Source: Verrucomicrobiales bacterium
GTDB taxonomy: Bacteria > Verrucomicrobiota > Verrucomicrobiia > Limisphaerales > SXQI01
Reading direction: 5' to 3'
Length of the DNA: 11,002 bases
Assembly (NCBI GenBank): GCA_005793025.1
Contig: SXQI01000133.1
Coordinates: 1-11,002, forward strand
Below, piece by piece: positions 1 through 8,500 of the stretch; position 1 is the stretch's first letter; each line of letters starts with the position of its first letter. The position numbers and the translations under genes were made by a program. The notes under the pieces were generated by a model. That model saw only the letters and a list, made by a program, of their open reading frames with translations. It ran no database searches and was not told the origin of the DNA.

Positions 1-95
1 CGGTAAGAATCGCGTTGGGAACGCAAGACGAAGAGGCCAGCACCTCCCAACACTACCCCTAGGGCAACTAAGATCTGAAACTGTTTCCGATTCAT
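1..95 (-). CDS. DUF4340-like membrane-anchored protein, N-terminus only
   Basis: This is the first 31 codons of a gene that leaves the window. It begins MNRKQFQILVALGVV, has an uncleaved-looking hydrophobic segment (about residues 7-24, GldG-like anchor style), then RSQRD. A short basic start, one helix and an Arg/Asp-rich exit are typical of DUF4340 proteins, which commonly follow GldG-type genes in such ABC operons; the family call rests on that position and the N-terminus, because the diagnostic domain lies outside. Its ATG overlaps the GldG-like stop codon by 4 bases (ATGA, 92-95), which implies translational coupling and membership of the same operon. The expected role is an extracytoplasmic accessory subunit of the ABC complex, function unknown. 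It could be another single-pass protein. Confidence 0.55.
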   Translation of the reverse strand, partial: MNRKQFQILVALGVVLGGAGLFVLRSQRDSY

Positions 96-2002
96 TTGGC
101 GGCGGTGGTTTTACGTTTGAGAAAAGCGAGGCTTAACCCGGTGGCAGTCACAAGAAAGGGCACACCTAGAATGTTCCACCATTTCAAGCGGTTCTCCAAC
201 GAGTCAATGTCTTGACGAAGGTTTTTCCGTTCCACACGAAGTTCCCGTTTGGCGGCCACCTGTTTCTTTTGAAAGCTGATGATTTCGGCTTGTTGCTCAG
301 GTGAAAGGATAAATCGTTGCTGTGCACCTCCGCCTTCCTTGGTTCGTTGCAATTCGCCCAAGCGGGTTTGAGTGTCAGCCAAACTCTTTTCGAGGTCTTT
401 GATTTTGGTTCGGTAACGGTCTTCCGCTGCAGCTTGCATTTCTCGCACGCGGGTGAATGGGCGAGTCATGGTCGCTCGGCTTCGAATGCCAATCAGGTTC
501 TGATCCCCCGCCATCAGATCTACAAAGTTTTGTAAAAGATTCAGGTTGCCGTTGCGTGGGAAAAACATTTTCTGCCCCATGAAATCTTGTACCTGACCGG
601 CAAATTGTTCGAATAAGAGGTCGGAATCACCGACTAGAACCACGCTGGTTTCTTTGGTGGATTCTTTGATCGCTGGAGTTTGGGGAGTCTCTCCCTCTTT
701 CGCTGCTGGATCTTTCGGTTGCCCATCGGGAAAGGCGGTTTTAAATGTTCCGGAAATTCGGATGGCAAGCTTTTGAGCCTTACCTGAAGCAACGAAATCC
801 TTGGAGACCTGTTCGCCAGAATACTCAGCCATGAATTTCTCAATGGATTGCGATTGAGGGGAGCTTTGCAGCAGGACTGTTTCTTTTAAACCATCCTTGA
901 GGGTTCCGGAAAAGACGCCTGCGAATGGTAACAGTAACGAGTCAATCTGGCTTGTTGCGACGTCGTTGGTGTTCACTGCTTGCGCTGAAAGGGTGAGAAC
1001 TGCTGGAGCGGCTTCGGGCCGCTGACCTCGGTTGATTCGGGTCTCGTAGATCTTGTCCGCTAGGACTTTGGCCGAATCAAACTCCAACCCCCAACCCTTG
1101 ATTAATTTATCCAAGCTCGACCCGCCCTGCATGGCGGCCTGCATAGGGTTCTGCTGGGGACTATTCCGACTATCCACAATGGACATTGGATCTAGAAATG
1201 CGATGAGTTTTCCACCCCGCATCAAAAACTGATCGATGCCAAACTGAACCTTTTCGGTGATTCCTTTGGGGTGAACCACCACCAAAACTTTAATGTCTGC
1301 ATCGATGGTCTCAGAAGTCAACTGCACCTCCTTGACAGTGTAATCTTTACGCAGCTCGTTGACGAAAATCCAAGGATCCTGCCGACCTCCACCCATGCGT
1401 GCTGCCATGGGGTTCGGATTCATTTCCCCGAATACAGGCAGACCGCTCATGACGCCGATAACCGTTTTTTCTGGATTGGTGACTGCAGAAATTGCCCGTG
1501 CTAAGTCATACTCCAACAAACGTTCCCGCTGTGGACTCATGAAGGGCAGGGTTGTATTCGCTTCCAGCATGCTGATCGCTAAACCGAGATAAAGTTTATC
1601 CCCAAATCCCATCCCCATCGCTTGACCCTCTACGCCATCTTTCATCGCTTGCTCTTCAGCATCAGAATCGGGTTGGGGGTCGTATTTCTTGATCTCGAGA
1701 TTGCTTCCAGCAATTTTTTTGAATTCCGTGAGCAAATCTTCAACACGCTGAGCATAAGTCTTGAGTTCGACAGGCATGTCTTTGCCTTGCGAACTGTAGA
1801 ACCTAATTTGTACGGGAGTATCCAACTTGCGGAGGATCGCCTTGGTTCCTGGGGACAAGGTGTAAAGTTTTTCCTCGGTCATATCGACCCTAATGGCTGC
1901 CACATGGGAAACGATGTAGATGGCGATACAAATCACCAACATGATTCCCACACCGGCGACTGAGAAAAGCCAGTTTCCTATAGTTTTGTTACTCGCACTC
2001 AT
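92..2002 (-). CDS. gldG: GldG-like ABC transporter auxiliary protein (636 aa)
   Basis: The protein has one N-terminal helix (about residues 12-36), the family hallmark DMTEEKLYTLSPGTKAIL-type segment (40-57), a large extracytoplasmic region of the GldG/ABC-auxiliary type with the FLDP-containing Rossmann-like part (about 180-275), a coiled coil (about 523-607, heptads rich in Leu, Lys, Glu and Arg), and a C-terminal helix (608-628) ending in basic residues. Both ends are therefore anchored in the cytoplasmic membrane with the bulk outside. In Flavobacterium, GldG works with GldA and GldF, but gliding cannot be inferred here. The start at 2002 puts the hallmark segment at the usual distance from the N-terminus and leaves 37 bases after the permease stop; an in-frame ATG at 2155 would overlap the permease by 116 bases and add a 51-residue polar extension. 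No Shine-Dalgarno site is visible. Two Met/Gly/Gln-rich loops (194-207, 282-295) are unusual. The symbol marks family, not proven function. Confidence 0.85.
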   Translation of the reverse strand: MSASNKTIGNWLFSVAGVGIMLVICIAIYIVSHVAAIRVDMTEEKLYTLSPGTKAILRKLDTPVQIRFYSSQGKDMPVELKTYAQRVEDLLTEFKKIAGSNLEIKKYDPQPDSDAEEQAMKDGVEGQAMGMGFGDKLYLGLAISMLEANTTLPFMSPQRERLLEYDLARAISAVTNPEKTVIGVMSGLPVFGEMNPNPMAARMGGGRQDPWIFVNELRKDYTVKEVQLTSETIDADIKVLVVVHPKGITEKVQFGIDQFLMRGGKLIAFLDPMSIVDSRNSPQQNPMQAAMQGGSSLDKLIKGWGLEFDSAKVLADKIYETRINRGQRPEAAPAVLTLSAQAVNTNDVATSQIDSLLLPFAGVFSGTLKDGLKETVLLQSSPQSQSIEKFMAEYSGEQVSKDFVASGKAQKLAIRISGTFKTAFPDGQPKDPAAKEGETPQTPAIKESTKETSVVLVGDSDLLFEQFAGQVQDFMGQKMFFPRNGNLNLLQNFVDLMAGDQNLIGIRSRATMTRPFTRVREMQAAAEDRYRTKIKDLEKSLADTQTRLGELQRTKEGGGAQQRFILSPEQQAEIISFQKKQVAAKRELRVERKNLRQDIDSLENRLKWWNILGVPFLVTATGLSLAFLKRKTTAAK

Positions 2003-2039
2003 GGCCAAGTTTGCAAATGGATTGATTGAAAAAGTTTGG

Positions 2040-2786
2040 TCAGCCTGCCCTGTGGGAGCGGATGATAATACTGGTGGTGAACAGCGAGAATCCGATGATC
2101 GCTGCAAAGAAAACGATGTCCCGAAGATCGAGTGAACCTTTTTGGAATCCCTCAAAATGCGTCATGACGCTGAATGCTGCCACAGTCTCCACCAATCGGG
2201 GGTTCTCAGAGATTTGATCCAGCAATTTCGTCACTGGCGGCCAACCCGCTAGGATCAAGAATAGCGCCACCACAACCGAGAGAATGAAGCTGACCACTTG
2301 GTTCCTTGTCATGGCAGAGGTCATGCAGCTAATGGCAAGATAAGCTCCAGCCAACAAGAGGCTTCCTAAGTAGCTCGTGAAAACTACGCCGTGATCGGGT
2401 GATCCAAGGTAACTCACCGTCAACCAAACCGGGAAGGTTAGGGCGAGTGCTAATGCCAAGAAAAGCCATGATGCAAGAAACTTGCCCACAATCGCCTGCC
2501 AAGGAGTGATGGGCATGGTGAGCAATAGTTCCATCGTCCCCAAACGCCGTTCTTCGGACCACAGCCTCATCCCCACTGCAGGGACAAGAAAGAGGTAAAG
2601 CCAAGGATGCCACAGGAAGAACGACATAAGGCTCGCTTCATTTCGCTCAAAGAACCCGCCCGCCATGAACGTAAAAAATCCGGCGAGCAGCAGAAAAATA
2701 ACGATAAACACATAAGCTACAGGTGAAGCAAAATAACCTGATAGCTCACGCTTGGTAATGGTCTTAATAACACTTACAGAATTCAT
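2040..2786 (-). CDS. gldF: GldF-like ABC-2 type permease (248 aa)
   Basis: This is the membrane subunit of the ABC complex. About six hydrophobic helices can be seen (near residues 22-43, 56-76, 101-125, 137-157, 163-183 and 223-243). The N-terminal KRELSGYFASPVAYVF segment, the RLWSEERRLGTMELLLTMPIT loop after helix 2 (the coupling region in ABC-2 permeases) and the FEGFQKGSLDLRDIVFF segment before the last helix are characteristic of GldF/NosY-like permeases. Its length of about 250 residues is normal. Its ATG overlaps the ATPase stop by 4 bases (2783-2786), so the two are translationally coupled and should be made in matched amounts. It is expected to pair with the ATPase just upstream; the substrate is not evident. 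Confidence 0.88.
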   Translation of the reverse strand: MNSVSVIKTITKRELSGYFASPVAYVFIVIFLLLAGFFTFMAGGFFERNEASLMSFFLWHPWLYLFLVPAVGMRLWSEERRLGTMELLLTMPITPWQAIVGKFLASWLFLALALALTFPVWLTVSYLGSPDHGVVFTSYLGSLLLAGAYLAISCMTSAMTRNQVVSFILSVVVALFLILAGWPPVTKLLDQISENPRLVETVAAFSVMTHFEGFQKGSLDLRDIVFFAAIIGFSLFTTSIIIRSHRAG

Positions 2787-3748
2787 TTCCGTCCCTCCTG
2801 CCCGGTCTCGGGCAAAGTAATTGTTCTAAACACTTCGTCGAGGCGGCCTTCTTCCATGTGAAGCTCTTGGACCGCCCATTTCTCACGCTGAGCAAGTTGA
2901 CCCAGTGCTTGAGCTAACGCTGGGGATTCAGCCTTCGAGTTGGGGTAAATTCGCACCGTGGAACCTGCCGGATCATCTTTGATCACGAGGGTTTTTCGGA
3001 CACCATGGATCGGAGCTGCTTTATCTTTAATCTCTTGAGCCGAAACGCCGACCACTTTGAGGGTGATCGCACCCGCGAGGTCGGAACGAAGTTTTAATTC
3101 GGCGGGAGTTCCGTTTGCAACCACTTGACCACGATCAATAATAATCGCTCGGGAACAAACGGATTCGACTTCCTCTAGGATATGGGTTGAGAAAATGATC
3201 GCCTTTTTTTCTCCCATGCGTCGGATCAGGGTTCGGATCTCATATTTCTGGTTGGGATCTAGGCCGTCGGTAGGCTCATCCAGAATCAGGACATCGGGGT
3301 CATGGATGATCGACTGAGCGAAGCAAGTTCGGTGGCGGTAACCTTTGGAAAGTGTTTCGATGCTCTGATGGAGAACTCCCTCCAGAAAGCACATTTCGAC
3401 AACGCGATTGACAGCACGCTTTCGCGCGTCACCCTCAAGACCCCGTAATTCAGCAGTGAACGCCAAGAATCCTTGCACCGTCATGTCTTGGTAAGAAGGG
3501 GCATTTTCAGGCAAATAGCCCATGAGGCGTTTCGCAGGAATTGGATTCTCGACGATGTCGTGACCTCCGACTGTGACGGAACCCGATGTCGGGGGGATGA
3601 ATCCAGTGATCATGCGCATGCTGGTCGATTTACCGGCACCGTTCGGTCCCAGAAATCCGAGCACTTCCCCACGTTCGACCGAAAACGAGACGCCATTGAC
3701 AGCCAGTTTCGTTCCGAACGCTTTCGTCAAATTTTGCACCTTAATCAT
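2783..3748 (-). CDS. gldA: GldA-like ABC transporter ATP-binding protein (321 aa)
   Basis: This cytoplasmic ATPase drives the GldF/GldG-like complex. All nucleotide-binding elements are visible: Walker A GPNGAGKST (34-42), signature LSKGY (133-137), Walker B DVLILDE (152-158) with catalytic Glu158, D-loop GLDP (162-165) and switch His189 (STHIL). The LSKGY signature in place of LSGGQ and the MGYLPEN segment at the Q-loop position (no Gln) are the forms seen in the GldA/CcmA-type subfamily, not defects. Residues after about 225 form a C-terminal accessory domain. The start at 3748 is supported by GGAG seven bases upstream (3756-3759), one of the clearer ribosome sites in the window. It is the first gene of the block, so regulation would act in the 112-base gap before it. 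Confidence 0.92.
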   Translation of the reverse strand: MIKVQNLTKAFGTKLAVNGVSFSVERGEVLGFLGPNGAGKSTSMRMITGFIPPTSGSVTVGGHDIVENPIPAKRLMGYLPENAPSYQDMTVQGFLAFTAELRGLEGDARKRAVNRVVEMCFLEGVLHQSIETLSKGYRHRTCFAQSIIHDPDVLILDEPTDGLDPNQKYEIRTLIRRMGEKKAIIFSTHILEEVESVCSRAIIIDRGQVVANGTPAELKLRSDLAGAITLKVVGVSAQEIKDKAAPIHGVRKTLVIKDDPAGSTVRIYPNSKAESPALAQALGQLAQREKWAVQELHMEEGRLDEVFRTITLPETGQEGRK

Positions 3749-3755
3749 GCCAAAA

Positions 3756-3759
3756 CTCC
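3756..3759 (-). promoter_or_regulatory. Ribosome binding site of the ABC ATPase
   Basis: GGAG on the minus strand lies 7 bases before the ATG at 3748. Most genes in the window have no such site, so this one supports the chosen start and fits a first gene of an operon that is translated independently. Confidence 0.6.
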
Positions 3760-3801
3760 GAATCAGACGTTAAAAGATCCATAACTAATTCAAATCGCAT
3801 T

Positions 3802-3824
3802 TTTGCACTGTGACAGGGTGCAAA
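3802..3824. promoter_or_regulatory. 7-bp inverted repeat between the methyltransferase and ABC operons
   Basis: TTTGCAC at 3802-3808 pairs perfectly with GTGCAAA at 3818-3824 across a 9-base loop. It lies in the 112-base gap, about 37 bases after the methyltransferase stop and 54 bases before the ATPase start. On the minus strand it is not followed by a run of T, so a Rho-independent terminator is not clearly supported; an operator or leader hairpin for the ABC operon is equally possible. A second weaker stem, GGGC/GCCC with an 8-base loop, lies next to it at about 3829-3846. Confidence 0.4.
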
Positions 3825-3860
3825 TTTGTGGGCTTTATTTCGCCCAACATGTGGGGATTG

Positions 3861-4418
3861 TCAAGGCACTTTCGAGCGGGAATGCGAATTTTGAAAATTT
3901 TCTCTGAGCGCGGCTTGTTCTCGTGCGAGCAATTCTTTTTTACGCGAGATACCCCAACGATATCCGGAGATTTCTCCGTTTTTGCACACGATGCGGTGAC
4001 AGGGGATCGCTATCGCGATGGAGTTTGCAGCACAGGCCGAAGCGACTGCGCGTATAGCCTTCGGGGAACCGATCATGGAAGCGATCTGCGTGTAACTTGC
4101 TATGGATCCCACTCCTATGCTTTTCAGCGCACCCCAAACCCTGAGTTGGAATGGGGTTCCTGAGGCATCGAGTTTTGGATCGAACCCAATCCGGGGTGAA
4201 GTGATGAAATCCACGATTTGAACCATCAATCCTTGGATCTGTGAACCTCCCTCGATTAGTGGTGCTCCTTGGAATTTGGACTGGAGAGTGTTGAGCATCT
4301 GGTTTCGATGATTGTCCAGCGCGATGTAACAAATCCCTTTGAGGGTTGTGGCAGCTAGGATCGGTCCAAGGAGGGATTCGCCTTCAGAGAAGTAAATTGG
4401 GGCGACATCTCCAGTCAT
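3861..4418 (-). CDS. Methylated-DNA--protein-cysteine methyltransferase (185 aa)
   Basis: This DNA repair protein removes the alkyl group from O6-alkylguanine onto its own cysteine. The C-terminal domain is complete: GTPFQLRVWGAL, then a helix-turn-helix-like region (GSIASYTQIASMIG...AIRAVASACAANS), then the active-site motif IPCHRIV with Cys140, then GEISGYRWG and RKKELL. The first 90 residues form the poorly conserved RNase-like N-terminal domain. It resembles the C-terminal half of Ada more than minimal Ogt but has no Ada N-terminal domain, so no symbol is given. The start at 4418 lies 2 bases after the M42 peptidase stop (TAAACATG), as in a coupled operon; the in-frame ATG at 4475 would add 19 basic, unconserved residues inside the peptidase gene. 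The C-terminus after residue 165 is polar and probably disordered. Confidence 0.93.
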   Translation of the reverse strand: MTGDVAPIYFSEGESLLGPILAATTLKGICYIALDNHRNQMLNTLQSKFQGAPLIEGGSQIQGLMVQIVDFITSPRIGFDPKLDASGTPFQLRVWGALKSIGVGSIASYTQIASMIGSPKAIRAVASACAANSIAIAIPCHRIVCKNGEISGYRWGISRKKELLAREQAALRENFQNSHSRSKVP

Positions 4419-4420
4419 GT

Positions 4421-5494
4421 TTAGATTTTGACTTTGAATTGTTCTCCTGTTTTTACGGAGAGCGCAAAGGCACACATGAGTTCGGAGATTTGTTGCAAAT
4501 CCTTCAGGTTGACCATCTCCACTGGGGAATGCATGTAACGATTCGGGAGGCTGATTAAAGCACTGGGAATTCCGCCTCGCGTCCAGAAGATGACATCGGT
4601 GTCGGTTCCGCTGGTTGCCGACATCGCTTCATGTTGAAGCGGGATTTTTGCACTCTCAGCCACCTTTTCCAACCGTCGAACGACCTCCGGATGGTTACAG
4701 CCTCCGTGGGTGATAGCTGGACCTTGGCCGAGCTTGATATCACCGTGTTGGATTTTGCTGACGGTCGGATAATCGGTGGCATGCGTGACATCGATCACAA
4801 GAGCTACATCGGGTTTGAGGGCGTAGGCGATCTGCCTAGCTCCAAGCAACCCGACTTCCTCCATAATGTTGGACACACCGCAGATTTCTACCTTGAGCTG
4901 TTTTGCTTTAGGAGCGAGCAAACGAAGAGTTTCTGCCACAGCGAACGTGCCTATTCTATTGTCGAAAGCTCTCGCAACTGCCAAGTCTCCACGCAACAAC
5001 TCAAATTGATCGGCGAGTGTGATGGGGTCTCCGATACGAATAAGTTTCTCGGCCTCTTTTCGTGAGGAAACTCCGATGTCGATGAATAAATCCTCGATTT
5101 TAGGAACTTTGCGATCGCCCTCGAGCTTGGTGAGGTGAGGTGCAACATTTCCGACGACACCCTTCACAACTCCCTTGGAGGAATGCAAATGGATGCGTTG
5201 AGCTTTGGTGATCGCAGCATCGACACCACCCAATCGACGGACATAAACAAAACCGTCCGCGTCGATGTAGTTGACGACCATTCCGATTTCGTCGGCGTGT
5301 GCCGCGAACATGAGGCGAGGACCGCCGCAACCCTTGTTCAGCCAAGCCACGACATTTCCATACGCGTCACTCTCGATTTCGTCAGCAAACGGTTGCACAT
5401 AATCCATCCACACCCGTTGGCCTTTAGCTTCGTGGCCTGATGGGCTCGGGGTGTTGGTTAAATTCTCGAGGAATTTGAGTGAGGCTTCGCGCAT
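4421..5494 (-). CDS. M42 family glutamyl/deblocking aminopeptidase (357 aa)
   Basis: This is a cytoplasmic dinuclear-metal aminopeptidase of the M42 (FrvX/TET) family, which removes N-terminal residues from short peptides, usually as a large oligomer. Metal and catalytic positions are present: His66 and Asp68 in AAHADEIG, bridging Asp178 in FDNRIG, general base Glu212 and metal ligand Glu213 in MEEVGLLGA, Asp235 in VIDVTHA, and His322 in RYMHSPVE. Length is normal for the family. The stretch before Glu212 reads GVSNIM where most relatives have a ..TVQ-type sequence; the key Glu residues are kept. The gene follows DUF2723 by 38 bases and precedes the methyltransferase by 2, so all three are probably co-transcribed. 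No Shine-Dalgarno site is visible at the start. Cellulase/endoglucanase names sometimes given to this family are not supported. Confidence 0.92.
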   Translation of the reverse strand: MREASLKFLENLTNTPSPSGHEAKGQRVWMDYVQPFADEIESDAYGNVVAWLNKGCGGPRLMFAAHADEIGMVVNYIDADGFVYVRRLGGVDAAITKAQRIHLHSSKGVVKGVVGNVAPHLTKLEGDRKVPKIEDLFIDIGVSSRKEAEKLIRIGDPITLADQFELLRGDLAVARAFDNRIGTFAVAETLRLLAPKAKQLKVEICGVSNIMEEVGLLGARQIAYALKPDVALVIDVTHATDYPTVSKIQHGDIKLGQGPAITHGGCNHPEVVRRLEKVAESAKIPLQHEAMSATSGTDTDVIFWTRGGIPSALISLPNRYMHSPVEMVNLKDLQQISELMCAFALSVKTGEQFKVKI

Positions 5495-5532
5495 AGGAAA
5501 AATGTCAGGGCTTTGAGGCCTGTGGCGGACGG

Positions 5533-8500
5533 CTATTGAGGGGTCAATAGTTTCTGGAATTCTGGTAAGTTACGAAGGTTCACGAACGTAGGATCCGACA
5601 AAGCCTCTTGAAGGAGGTTTTTCGCTGTGGGTTGGGACAATAGCCGGAATTGGCTCAAACTGATTGCTTTCCCTAGTGACGTTAATGCCTCAGTCGGTTT
5701 GTTGACCATGACCTGAGCCCTAGCGTAATCAAACCATGCCTCAGGATTATCAGGCATGATTTTGATAATTCGACCGAGGGCCATTTCAAGACCGGGCATA
5801 TTTTGCAATTGAGAATAGGCCTGAGCAACCGAGAGCAAAATTCTCGCGTCGGTATCTGGCAAGTTAATCAACTGGTCAAAGAGTTTTAAGGCTTGGTTTG
5901 TCTTTTGAAGTTGCACATAAGCCGAGGCGAGTTTGAAGACCACCTCGAGATTGGTGGGGGTGGCTTGGTATTGTTGCTCCAACCCGGCTAGTTGCGTCGC
6001 GGCACTCTGAGCACCCACTTGGTGGTCGCGGATGCCTTTGAGTTGATCCGCCAATTGAGCAATACTCTGACTTTCAGGATCAAACATTAGACAGGTGCGT
6101 GCTACGAGTTCCGCATCCCCAGCGCGATTCAGATTCACCAAAAGGTTCACATACTTATAAACAGCCTCGGGACTGAACGGGCAGAACGCGAATGATTGGC
6201 GGAGTGCGAACTCAGCCTCTTTGAGCATGCGTTGGTTTTCGGCAATGTTTTTAGTATTGCTGACGCGCCAGAAGTAAAGGCCTCCTTGGGCGGAACGTAG
6301 TTTCGAAAAAGCTTTTTGCGCATTATCATCCCTCACGAATTTGGGATCGCCCTTGAACCCTGTTAAGTCCCGTCGGAGGTAAGTTTTCTCAGCGAAATCA
6401 CACACTTCTTTCACCGTAGTATCGTAGGTCATCCAATTGCCGATTAATCTCTCTGAATACTGCGACCAGAAATCATGATCCTTCTTGACCATGTCTTCCG
6501 TCATCTCAGGGATAGGATCCCTATTGATTTTCATGATGATGCCGAAGGGCGTGAGATGCGGGAACATCCAATCCAGCGCGAAGCTCTCTTCCACAAAGAA
6601 CTCGTGATCGGGATTCTTGTCGAAAATGACCTTCGTTAGCAGACCGTTGATGGCCATGACAGCGACTTGTCCCGAAACCGATATCTTATTATCAATCACC
6701 CTCACATCCTCTCCCGGACGGATCTGTTTGGGTTCGTTTGGGAACTGCATGTCGTGCTGTAACCGCCGTTGGGCATCACCGATATACTGTTGGAAGGCGA
6801 TCTGGGAATCTTCCGGGGTTGGCGTCAGGATTTCCTTGGGGGGATACACCCCTTCACGACGGCGGCGATCCTCAATATCTTTTCCAAGTTTTGTAAAGAA
6901 AGTATCGAGCGGGGTTGAGAGCCGAGCCATCAGATTGGTGGTCCCACGTTCTTCTTCTGTCGAGGATCTTAAAAAGTTTACAAAAAACGGCGGATCATTT
7001 TGCGCGCTCCGGTTGTAATGAGCGCGGATGTAGCTGAGGTAGGTGCCGTCAGCGAGCGCATTTTGCGTAATTAAATAACAATCGCGACGGTCGAATTTTG
7101 GATCTCGACGTTTTTCAGGTGGAATAAAGCTTTCGCAAAAAATCATGTAGGTCGGACAAAACCTGCCCGGATCAGTGCCTCCAAAAACGATCGAGCTCTT
7201 GGGCATCTCGGGATAGATCTCGAAGGGTGGGGAGAACATATCGTGTCCAAACCAGTATCCGAACAAATGCCCCCGTTGTTCATTGGCTGACCAATGCGCC
7301 AAAATCGATTGAAGTGGAAGGAGCGCGAATAGGCACAGAATCGCGAAGCGTGGCACCTTCGTCCGACCGAGCAGGAACAGGACTAGGGCCACCAAGGTCA
7401 GGCCAAACAGTAAATAGGCCGTGAATTTGTCGATGAAGAAAAGCGATTTGTTTTGGAAAATGCTATACAGAGCAAATGCGGCGGCGATCGATGTTCCAAG
7501 GAGAATGTTGCGTCGCACCTCCTGATAATGGGTCGCAATTAATCCACCAATCAGAGTGATCCCGTAGCCTACCCAAATCGCGATCATCACGTGGGAGGCC
7601 GTAAAAAACACCCGGGCTTGTTCGCTGGATTGACGATCAACTCCCGGGTTAAGGAGGATGAGAAGAAGGAACGCGAGGCCTACATAGATGGCCGTAAGTC
7701 CAATCATCCAACCGCGTTCCCTGTTTTGCATCCTCGACAGGAAGAAGAACGGCACCAGCGCGATGATTAGGCAGACCACGGTAAATTCTTCGACCGCCCC
7801 TCCCACATACATTGCAAGTTGTTGGACGAGCTTGAAGGGATCGGAGGTCGGCGAGGTCTTGTCATACTGACCCCGAGTAAGCGCGTGCCAGAACCCTTCC
7901 TCGGTCCGAGGATAACCCCAATTCATCGGCGGGTTGGTCATCGACGCGATCGGCATGTAAAAGTAAAACGCCGCACCCACCACCCACATCCCACCCATGA
8001 TCAGAATGGGCTGCAGTGCTTCACGTAGTTTTTGGAATTTGAAATCGACGATGTCCGTGAAGATTGCAGTGAACTGATCCATGGTCTTCACGATCATGTA
8101 TAAGGCCACCAACCCGGATCCTACTCCCACAGCGTTAAAAATAAAAAACAGCGGTGGATTGTTATCAAAAGATTGAATGATGCCTTTGCTTTTCGCGATC
8201 AACCCGATGACGTAAATCAGCGTGTTCGCGATGAACAAATCTCGACCCAAGCGAGGAGCCGCCATGAGGATTGCGACCTCCAACCCCATCGCCGCGACGA
8301 TCAAAGTTTGATGGTTGGTAATGCAGATCCCAAACCAAAAGAACGCCAAATACAGATAACGCAATTGGTGGGGTGCATACATCCATCTCAGGAGAGCACA
8401 AAGCAGCAGCATCAACGAAAGCACGCTGAACACGTAAACCTCCACGATCACGGCCTGACTCCACATGAACCCGTTGAAACCGAGCAAACATCCCGCGACA

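Noticed and set aside
2003..2155. A 51-residue N-terminal extension of the GldG-like protein from the ATG at 2155.
   Set aside because: It overlaps the permease gene by 116 bases, is polar and unlike the family, and would move the anchor helix far from the N-terminus.
2783..3748. A defective ABC ATPase because the signature is LSKGY and the Q-loop lacks Gln.
   Set aside because: These forms are usual in the GldA-type subfamily, and Walker A, Walker B, D-loop and switch His are intact.
4419..4475. An earlier start for the methyltransferase.
   Set aside because: It lies wholly inside the peptidase coding sequence, and the family N-terminus matches the start at 4418, which is 2 bases after the peptidase stop.
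4631..5065. A 144-codon plus-strand frame opposite the peptidase gene.
   Set aside because: The minus strand encodes a complete M42 enzyme with all metal ligands; the opposite frame has no recognisable domain or start signal.
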